Positions 34,082 to 39,774 of a stretch of DNA of 39,774 nucleotides are shown one piece after another. Position numbers and translations under genes: made by a program. Position 1 is the first letter of the stretch. Each line of letters starts with the position of its first letter. Location of the stretch: assembly GCA_903884945.1 (NCBI GenBank), contig CAISGR010000313.1, forward strand, positions 1 through 39,774, written 5' to 3'. The notes beneath the pieces are model-generated. The model saw nothing but the letters and a program-made list of their open reading frames with translations. It was not told where the DNA came from and did not search any database. Origin of the DNA: an uncultured bacterium. GTDB taxonomy: Bacteria; Pseudomonadota; Alphaproteobacteria; Sphingomonadales; Sphingomonadaceae.

Positions 34082-35022
34082 CCATGCCCGCACCGATGGC
34101 CGAGGTGGCGGGGAAGACCGCCTTCATCACCGGCGGTGCCAACGGCATCGGCCTGGGCATTGCGCGCGCGCTCGTCCGGGCGGGCGCCAATGTGGTGATC
34201 GCTGATATCAGGGAAGCGGCGCTCGCCGACGCCAAGGCCTCGCTCGGCGCCGACGGCCAGGTCGAGACAGTGCAACTCGACGTAACCGACCGCACCGGCT
34301 TCGCCCGGGCGGCGGATGCGGCCGAGGCGCGTTTCGGCAGGATCCATATGCTCATCGGCAATGCCGGCGTGGGCGTGATGGGGCCGGTGGCGGAGGCCCG
34401 CTTCGACGACTGGGACTGGGGAATGGGCGTCAATCTTGGCGGCGTGATCAACGGGCTCGTGACGATCCTGCCGCGAATCCGGGCGCATGGCGAGGGTGGT
34501 CAGATCGTGACGACCTCCTCGCAGTCAGCGTTGATCCCGATTCCCTATTCGGCGATCTACACTGCGGCCAAGGCAGCGGTGCTGGGCCTGTCCGAGGCGA
34601 TCCGCGGCGAGCTGGCGGCGGAGCGGATCGGCGTGTCGGCATTCATGCCGGGGCCGGTGCAGAGCAATATCGCGCAATCGGGCGAGCTGCGGCCGGCCGA
34701 GTTCCGCAAGGACAGCGGTTATCGCGAGCGCGAGGAGCAATTGGAGAAGCGACCCAACTCGCCGGTGTGGATGGAGGCCGACGAGGTCGGCGAGCGCGTG
34801 CTTGCGGGCATCCGCGCGAACGATCTCTACATCCTGACTCACCCCGAATTCGCCGGTGGGATGCGCACGCGGTTCGATGCGATCCTTGCGTCGATGCCTG
34901 ACGAGCCGATCAACGAGGCGCGCGCCGCGGCAATTCCCTTCCTGCTGGGCAACCAGGTGTTCGATGACACGCTGGCGGCGAAGACGAGGAAAGCGGAAGG
35001 CGCGCGCCCGCAGAACGGCTGA
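34078..35022 (+). CDS. LigD/LigL-type Calpha-dehydrogenase (SDR)
   Basis: This 314-residue SDR starts at ATG 34078, overlapping the beta-etherase stop; ATG 34084 is an alternative. The nucleotide loop is TGGANGIGLG (18-27). NAGVGVMGPV follows, with Ser in TTSSQSA and the catalytic pair Tyr161/Lys165 (YTAAKAA). Like the SYK-6 Calpha-dehydrogenases it has a long C-terminal extension with NDLYILTHPEF and a mid region FMPGPVQSNIAQSGELRPAEF. It would oxidise the alpha-hydroxyl of a beta-aryl ether to the ketone that the adjacent etherase needs. It is the more divergent of the two such enzymes here, so a different stereospecificity or substrate is possible. Confidence 0.85.
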   Translation: MTMPAPMAEVAGKTAFITGGANGIGLGIARALVRAGANVVIADIREAALADAKASLGADGQVETVQLDVTDRTGFARAADAAEARFGRIHMLIGNAGVGVMGPVAEARFDDWDWGMGVNLGGVINGLVTILPRIRAHGEGGQIVTTSSQSALIPIPYSAIYTAAKAAVLGLSEAIRGELAAERIGVSAFMPGPVQSNIAQSGELRPAEFRKDSGYREREEQLEKRPNSPVWMEADEVGERVLAGIRANDLYILTHPEFAGGMRTRFDAILASMPDEPINEARAAAIPFLLGNQVFDDTLAAKTRKAEGARPQNG

Positions 35023-35393
35023 CCGGCTGAAGAATCCGGCGGATCCGGGCAAAGCGGGCGCCGCCGCCGGTCCCGTGCGTCGCCTTCGGGCGGCCTAGTC
35101 GTCCCGAAATCGGGCGAGTCGCGGGGGCGTTTCGCCGCAATTTTTTCATCCGCTGTTATGTTGGATTTTCTGCCTGATTTTTCGCTGTTCTTTCAATGGG
35201 TTGGCATGGCTTGCGCTGTTATCGGCCTAACAGCGGAAAAACAGCGGAAAACAACGGGAATATCAGCCGAAAAGAGACCCGGCGAATGCTTGGCAATTGA
35301 CGGTCATGCGAAAGAGCGGCGGGGGTTCGCACAGGGCGATCCCCGGAGCCACGGTGCCCCCTTGTACGCCGAGATTGAATCGACCGGATCGCC
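35023..35393. other. Convergent intergenic region with AT-rich, repeat-bearing patch
   Basis: These 371 bases lie between convergent genes. From about 35140 to 35280 the sequence is AT-richer than its surroundings. It carries an inverted repeat CGCTGTTA (35214-35221)/TAACAGCG (35228-35235) and two tandem copies of ACAGCGGAAAA (35230-35240 and 35241-35251). CGCTGT also appears in the upstream part (near 35152 and 35183). No gene is seen. It may be an integration or recombination scar or a bidirectional terminator region. Confidence 0.5.
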
Positions 35394-36800
35394 TCAGCGT
35401 ATCTCCGCGCCGCCCGCCACGACCGCGGCGCCATAGTGCGGCATGCCCTTCCAGAAGATCAGCAGCGCGGGAATCCCCATCAGCGCGCCCATCAGGGCGA
35501 TGGCGTAGCGGATGCCGGCTTCGCCGAAGACATATTGGCTGAGCGCGCCGACAATGATCGGGCCGAGCCCCATGCCCACCACGTTCATGATGAACAGGAA
35601 CAGGAAGGTGACCTGGCCGCGCAGCCGGTTCGGCGTGACGGTCTGGAGCGCTGCGTTCTCGGGCGCCGCGGCCATGATCGAGGCGAGCGAGGAGACGAGG
35701 AAGCAGCCGACCGCTAGCCAAGGGCTCGGCATCAGCGGGAAGGCGATGCCGAAGGGCACCGACACGAGGGTGCTGACGACCACGACACGGACATTGGCGT
35801 CGGCCCTGCCGCGCTTCCAGTAATGTTCGGCGAGCCAGTTGCCGAGCACCAGCCCCAGCGGCATCGAGACGAAGATGCTGAGGCCGCCGATATAGCCGAT
35901 CATCGAGGGCGCCCAGCCATAGGTGCGGCCATAAAAGGCGGGGCCCCAGTTCTGCGTGCCGAACATCTGTGCCGAGCGCAGGCCCATGCCGATGAACAGG
36001 GGCAGATAGATCCATTTGTTGGAAGCGATCAGGCGGAAGACCTCGCTGAGCGGGGCCGCCTCCTGCCGCTGGGTGCCGCGGCGGGCGGGCTCGCGCACCG
36101 TGAGCATCAGCGCGGCGACGATGAAGCCCGGAATCGAAACCAGCATGAGGACGACCTGCCAGCCCTTGAGGTGGCCGAACAGGGGCAGGCTGAACTGCGG
36201 GCTGGTGCCGACGAAGCCGATGACCCAGGCGCCGAGGATCAGTGAAAGCCCGGTGCCGAGCACGAAGCCGACCTGCATCACCGAGATCGCACGCGGCAGG
36301 CGGTGCGGCGGGAAATAGTCCGACAGCAGCGAATAGGCCGAGGGGCCGCTGGTCGTCTCGCCGACGCCGAGAAACATGCGGGCGACGAACAGCTGCCAGA
36401 AGCTGGTGGCGAGCCCCGTCACCATCGTCATGACGCTGAAGATCGCGATGCCGGTGCTGAAGATCAGCTTGCGGCTCCGGCGATCGATCAGGCGGGCGAC
36501 GGGCAGGCCGAACACCGCGTAGAAAAAGGTGAAGGCGAAGCCCATCACCAGGCTCATCTGGACGTCGCTGAGCTTGAGGTCGGCCTTGATCGGCTCGACG
36601 AGCAGCGTGAGGATGCCGCGATCGAGGAAGTTGACCATCACCGCCAGCGCCAGCACCACGACGCAATACCAGGCCTGGCCGGGTGGTGGGTAAGACTGGG
36701 CGTCAGCGGGCAGGCCGACCGCCTGCGCGCCCAGCAGGGCATCGCCGGAGATCACGACCGGCGGCTCGTTCGGACGGGCGGCTGAAACGGGGGCATGCAT
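35394..36800 (-). CDS. MFS transporter, Spinster-like
   Basis: This 468-residue transporter has about 12 helices after a 40-residue Pro-rich leader. GGAGAGAAGCCGTC before the ATG is the ribosome-binding site. Helix 1 reads VVVLALAVMVNFLDRGILTLLVEP, and loop 2-3 has GLPVARLIDRRSRKLIF. FVARMFLGVGETTSGPSAYSLLSDYFPPHRLPRAISV is typical of the Spinster-like/hexuronate-type group common next to sphingomonad catabolic genes. It probably moves an aromatic monomer or dimer across the inner membrane. It is the last gene of the minus-strand unit ligG-like, Calpha-dehydrogenase, MFS. Confidence 0.9.
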   Translation of the reverse strand: MHAPVSAARPNEPPVVISGDALLGAQAVGLPADAQSYPPPGQAWYCVVVLALAVMVNFLDRGILTLLVEPIKADLKLSDVQMSLVMGFAFTFFYAVFGLPVARLIDRRSRKLIFSTGIAIFSVMTMVTGLATSFWQLFVARMFLGVGETTSGPSAYSLLSDYFPPHRLPRAISVMQVGFVLGTGLSLILGAWVIGFVGTSPQFSLPLFGHLKGWQVVLMLVSIPGFIVAALMLTVREPARRGTQRQEAAPLSEVFRLIASNKWIYLPLFIGMGLRSAQMFGTQNWGPAFYGRTYGWAPSMIGYIGGLSIFVSMPLGLVLGNWLAEHYWKRGRADANVRVVVVSTLVSVPFGIAFPLMPSPWLAVGCFLVSSLASIMAAAPENAALQTVTPNRLRGQVTFLFLFIMNVVGMGLGPIIVGALSQYVFGEAGIRYAIALMGALMGIPALLIFWKGMPHYGAAVVAGGAEIR

Positions 36801-36928
36801 GACGGCTTCTCTCCATTCGGCGTTGTGCGCTCTTCCGGCGCCCTGTCCGCGGTTATCCTATGCGATGGCGGGGCCGTGCCTGATCCCGACGATCCGATCG
36901 AGCCGCGGCTCCGGCACGGCGGGCGCGG

Positions 36929-37843
36929 TCATGCGGGTTGCCCGTAGCGTTCGGCATCCATCTGCCGGCGCGCTTCGACATAACGGCCCATTGCGGTGGC
37001 GCGCCTGGCCTGGCCCTCGGGATCGCTGTCGATCGGAGGGAGCGCGTCAAGCACCTGCTGGAAGGCAGCCTCGAGCATCGGGCGCGCCTCGGGATAGGGG
37101 ATGATGTAGAAGCGGTCGTCCTCGATCGCATCCTTGACGTGCCCGGCGAGTTCCTCCGGATCCATGCCTTGCGCATAGATCTCCTGGAGCGCGGCGATCT
37201 CGCGCTCGTCCACCGCATAGCCGCTATTGGCGAGATGCGCCGGGCGAGTCTTGATCGATTCAGCGATGTTGGAGCGGATATTGGCGGGGCAGAGCACCGA
37301 GACGCCGATCCCCTTGTCCTTGAGCGCGTCACGCATCGCCATGGTAATGCCGTGCACTGCGAATTTCGACGCCGAATAGATGCCGGCACCACTGGTCGCG
37401 ACGAAGCAGCCGAGCGAGGAGGTATTGACGATATGGCCGCCCTCGCCATGGGCGAGCATGCGCGGCACGAAGCTCTGCATGCCGTTGACGACGCCCCACC
37501 AGTTGACGCCCATGATCCAGTCATAATCGTCGTAGCTCGCCTTTTCGAGCGGGCCGAAGATCGAGACGCCGGCGGTGTTGAACAGCAGGTGCACCGGCCC
37601 GAACACACGCTCGGCTTCGTCGGCGGCGGCAGCAAAGGCGGCGCGGTCAGTAATGTCGAGCCGGATCCCGTGCGCGTTCGCCCCGCGCGCCTTCAGCTCG
37701 GCCAACGCCGCATCGATCGCATCCTGGCGGATATCCGCGATGACGATGTTGCAGCCGGCATCGGCGAAGACCTTGGCCTGCCCCAGGCCGGCACCGCTGG
37801 CGCCGCCCGTGATGAACGCCGTCTTTCCCGCGAAATCGCGCAT
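36929..37843 (-). CDS. LigD/LigO-type Calpha-dehydrogenase (SDR)
   Basis: This 304-residue SDR is very close to SYK-6 LigD-type enzymes. TGGASGAGLGQAKVF (12-26) nearly equals the LigD segment, and LLFNTAGVSIFGPLEK, YDDYDWIMGVNWWGVVNGM and VLCPANIRSNIAES follow. The catalytic set is Ser143, Tyr156 and Lys160 (YSASKFA). The C-terminal region FYIIPYPEARPMLEAAFQ and IDSDPEGQARRA is also LigD-like. It should oxidise the Calpha hydroxyl of arylglycerol-beta-aryl ethers with NAD+. The start has GGGAGAGGGT upstream. It sits between the ligG-like and MFS genes, all on the minus strand. Confidence 0.9.
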   Translation of the reverse strand: MRDFAGKTAFITGGASGAGLGQAKVFADAGCNIVIADIRQDAIDAALAELKARGANAHGIRLDITDRAAFAAAADEAERVFGPVHLLFNTAGVSIFGPLEKASYDDYDWIMGVNWWGVVNGMQSFVPRMLAHGEGGHIVNTSSLGCFVATSGAGIYSASKFAVHGITMAMRDALKDKGIGVSVLCPANIRSNIAESIKTRPAHLANSGYAVDEREIAALQEIYAQGMDPEELAGHVKDAIEDDRFYIIPYPEARPMLEAAFQQVLDALPPIDSDPEGQARRATAMGRYVEARRQMDAERYGQPA

Positions 37844-37937
37844 ACCCTCTCCCTGTCCAGCCTCTTCGGGGCCTTGGCCCCGCCGGGCCCGGCCTGAGCG
37901 GCTTGGTACCCAGCGGAGCCCGGATAGGCAGCCAGGG

Positions 37938-37966
37938 TCAAGAAGTAGAATAAGTGATAGGATAGG
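37938..37966. repeat. 29-bp conserved element, copy 2
   Basis: The element begins TCAAGAAGTAGAATAAGTG and ends GATAGGATAGG. It matches positions 33072-33100 at 23 of 29 bases in the same orientation. It lies between the ligG-like stop and the start of the Calpha-dehydrogenase, about 95 bases upstream of the latter, and on the minus strand is followed by TTGACC, a possible -35. A co-regulatory site is inferred. Confidence 0.55.
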
Positions 37967-37969
37967 CTC

Positions 37970-38779
37970 TTACGCCGTCAGCAATCCCAGCTCGGCATCG
38001 GTTGCGGCATGGCCCCATTTGTCGCGCGGCGGCATCGGCCGGTCCTGCCAGCGCGGCTCGAGCGTGAAGCTGGAGATCGTCCGCCCCTCCGGAATGCGGC
38101 CGTTTCCGCCGCCCTGACTATAGTCGTAATAGAGCTTCATCAGTTCCTCATGCCCGTGATGGCGTTGCGCCACCGGGTGGTCGAGGCAGGCCGCGCGCCA
38201 GGCAAGCAGCCGGGTCAGGTGCTGCGGTATCCGGTAATCCTCATAATATTCGAGGAACCAGAGCCGCTTGAACATGGGGGTGAAGGCGACTTCGGCCCAG
38301 CCGAAATGCTCGAACAGATAGCTGCCGTTCGGGCTGTAATAGCGCAGGAAATCGTCGAGCCGCGCATATTGCGCGTCGACTTCGGCCTTCATCTCGTCGC
38401 GCCTGGCCGGATCGCGGTTGAGGATCATGCGGTAGCCCGCGCCGGTGAAGGCGCCGTCGGTCGCGCAGAGCATGTTCTCGACCGCGTGGCGATAGGGATC
38501 GGGATCGGCCACCGCCGGATCGGGGAAGCGGTCCTCGAAATAGCGCATGATCACCATGCTCTCCTTCAGCGTCTCGCCATTTTCCAGTTCGAGCGCCGGG
38601 AGCGCGGTCGTTCCGCGCGTCTTTTTCAGCAGCCAGTCCGGGCGGGGCCTGGAAATGTCGATCTCGTGATCGGCCATGATGCCGTGCAGCCCCTTGAGGT
38701 CGAGCAGCAGCTCGACGCGCTCGGAAAAGGGGCAGCCCGGAATATGGTACATCACGATGCTGCCGTGGTGCTCGGACAT
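37970..38779 (-). CDS. ligG: LigG-like glutathione lyase (omega-class-type GST)
   Basis: This 269-residue GST matches what I remember of SYK-6 LigG over nearly its whole length. The active-site cysteine is Cys16 in YHIPGCPFSERVE. EIDISRPRPDWLLKKT, TTALPALELENGETLKESMVIMRY and FGWAEVAFTPMFKRLWFLEYYEDY follow, and the C-terminus GGGNGRIPEGRTISSF and MPPRDKWGHAATDAELGL is highly distinctive. LigG removes glutathione from (betaR)-glutathionyl-hydroxypropiovanillone, giving beta-hydroxypropiovanillone and oxidised glutathione. GAGAGGA precedes the ATG. It is followed on the same strand by a Calpha-dehydrogenase gene. Confidence 0.93.
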   Translation of the reverse strand: MSEHHGSIVMYHIPGCPFSERVELLLDLKGLHGIMADHEIDISRPRPDWLLKKTRGTTALPALELENGETLKESMVIMRYFEDRFPDPAVADPDPYRHAVENMLCATDGAFTGAGYRMILNRDPARRDEMKAEVDAQYARLDDFLRYYSPNGSYLFEHFGWAEVAFTPMFKRLWFLEYYEDYRIPQHLTRLLAWRAACLDHPVAQRHHGHEELMKLYYDYSQGGGNGRIPEGRTISSFTLEPRWQDRPMPPRDKWGHAATDAELGLLTA

Positions 38780-38875
38780 GATTCGATCCTCTCCTGATGC
38801 GCGCGGGTCGTTCCGTCGTCGCGCTATGTGCCGGGTCGGTGCCCCGGCGCAAGCCGCCCGGCAGCATCGCCCCGG

Positions 38876-39774
38876 CTAGGCCCGTCCCTCGTGCAGGCCG
38901 GCGGAGCGGCCGAGCAGCCGCGCGATCGGCGGCGCGGTGGCGACATGGCCGTCCGTCAGGAAACGCTGGACATTGGCGTCGATCCGCTCGGGCAGATAAC
39001 GATAGTTGACCATTACGCCGTGGCTCTGCGCCAGCCCCTTTTCCGAGGTATCGGCGGCGAGGTTGATCCGTTCGAGCCGGGCGCCGTTGGAAAGGTGGAA
39101 CCTGGCGACCGGATCGGCGGTCTGCCGCTTCGTGCTGTCGTCACCGCAGAGATATTGGGCACAGAGCCGGCGGAGTTCGTCGCCCTGCGGCGCGGGCGCA
39201 GAAGAGGTACGGGCATCGAGCCAGCGCCGGAAGCCCGGTACCGGCGAGAGCGTTGCGAAGGTCTTGAGCGACGGGTGCTCCGCTTTCAGCTGTGCGGTGA
39301 TCTGCTTGATCAGCAGATTGCCGAAGCTGATGCCGCGCAGGCCCCGCTGGCAGTTGCTGATCGAATAGAAGATCGCGGTGGTCGGTGCCGACGGGCTGAT
39401 CGAGCCCGCGGGCGGATCGATCAGCGGGGCGATCGCATCGCTGATCTCGTCCGTAAGCGCGACTTCGACGAAGATCAGCGGCTCGCCCGGCAGCGCGGGG
39501 TGGAAGAAACCGTAGCAGCGGCGGCTGCCGCTCAGCCGCCCGCGCAGATCTCCCCAGCCGCGGATGGCGTGGACCGCCTCATATTCGATCAGCTTTTCGA
39601 GGATCGCCGCCGGGCTGTTCCAGTCGATCCGGCGCAGGTCGAGAAAGCCGCGGTTGAACCAGGAGACCAGGAGGTGCCTGAGGTCGTCGTCGAGCGGGGT
39701 GAGTTCGGGATGGTCGGGCAGCACGGCCTGGAGCTGTACGCGCAGCGCGACGATCAGCGCGGTGCCGCCCGGCG
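38876..39774 (-). CDS. Malonyl-CoA decarboxylase, N-terminus cut by window edge
   Basis: The frame stays open to the window edge, so this is the C-terminal 298 residues of a longer protein. The catalytic GNAT-like domain of malonyl-CoA decarboxylase is clear: FVEVALTDEISDAI, FYSISNCQRGLRGISFGNLLIKQI, then FHLSNGARLERINLAADTS and GLAQSHGVMVNYRYLPE, which holds the expected Ser and His residues. It converts malonyl-CoA to acetyl-CoA and CO2. Its position 96 bases upstream of the ligG-like gene on the same strand may be only neighbourhood, but acetyl-CoA supply would suit the BKACE reactions (speculation). Confidence 0.92.
   Translation of the reverse strand, partial: PGGTALIVALRVQLQAVLPDHPELTPLDDDLRHLLVSWFNRGFLDLRRIDWNSPAAILEKLIEYEAVHAIRGWGDLRGRLSGSRRCYGFFHPALPGEPLIFVEVALTDEISDAIAPLIDPPAGSISPSAPTTAIFYSISNCQRGLRGISFGNLLIKQITAQLKAEHPSLKTFATLSPVPGFRRWLDARTSSAPAPQGDELRRLCAQYLCGDDSTKRQTADPVARFHLSNGARLERINLAADTSEKGLAQSHGVMVNYRYLPERIDANVQRFLTDGHVATAPPIARLLGRSAGLHEGRA

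Noticed and set aside
35214..35251. Repeats considered as a CRISPR array
   Set aside because: There are only two adjacent 11-base copies with no spacers, which is not CRISPR structure.
35394..36666. A second long minus-strand frame over the Spinster-like MFS gene
   Set aside because: It is Arg/His/Pro-rich with no hydrophobic helices, while the frame chosen gives 12 helices and MFS signatures.

Overview
The window looks like a chromosomal or large-replicon segment from a sphingomonad (order Sphingomonadales, Alphaproteobacteria). The DNA is GC-rich and has many TonB-dependent receptors. Several proteins closely resemble the lignin beta-aryl-ether and protocatechuate enzymes I know from Sphingobium sp. 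SYK-6 (LigG, LigF, LigD/LigO-type dehydrogenases, LigA, LigB). No rRNA, tRNA, CRISPR array, insertion sequence or integrase was seen.

Layout. (1) 1-6269 is housekeeping or stress territory: a 5'-truncated M20 peptidase; a Gly/Ser-rich exported protein; a secreted S8 protease divergent from an ECF sigma factor/anti-sigma pair, with a near-perfect 38-bp dyad between them; a small lipoprotein; and a HEAT-like protein. (2) 6633-14513 is a minus-strand catabolic operon, read from high to low coordinates: MetE-like zinc methyltransferase, benzoylformate-decarboxylase-type ThDP enzyme, TonB receptor, LigA-like and LigB-like dioxygenase subunits, NTF2-like protein, IclR regulator. Strong dyads precede its first two genes. 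(3) 14715-22762 is a plus-strand run: SDR, NTF2-like protein, cupin, HpcH/HpaI aldolase, BKACE (DUF849), LigI-like amidohydrolase, AraC regulator, aromatic-acid-type MFS importer. (4) 22948-27834 is a compact plus-strand operon: Nu-class-like GST, NAD(P)-binding protein, aldehyde dehydrogenase, NTF2-like protein, hotdog acyl-CoA thioesterase, CmcJ/AsaB-type oxygenase. A broken MFS gene and a minus-strand XRE regulator follow. (5) 29280-38779 holds a second BKACE, a second TonB receptor, a LigF-like beta-etherase, two LigD/LigO/LigL-type Calpha-dehydrogenases, an MFS transporter and a LigG-like glutathione lyase. A malonyl-CoA decarboxylase runs off the right end.

How the genes may work together (inference). 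A beta-aryl ether dimer would be oxidised at Calpha by the SDRs and cleaved with glutathione by the LigF-like GST. The glutathione adduct would be resolved by LigG and/or the Nu-class GST to a beta-hydroxypropiophenone. After oxidation of that alcohol (no obvious alcohol oxidase is present), the aldehyde dehydrogenase would give an aroyl-acetate, a beta-keto acid. A BKACE enzyme plus the hotdog thioesterase could convert this to an aromatic acid, in the manner I recall for VceA/VceB of SYK-6. The LigAB-like dioxygenase and LigI-like hydrolase could then act on a dihydroxylated ring acid. The least explained parts, and the best candidates for something new, are the MetE-like/ThDP-decarboxylase/LigAB operon, the SDR-cupin-aldolase-BKACE-amidohydrolase run, and the CmcJ-like oxygenase. 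All homology statements are from memory of family motifs; no database search was possible.
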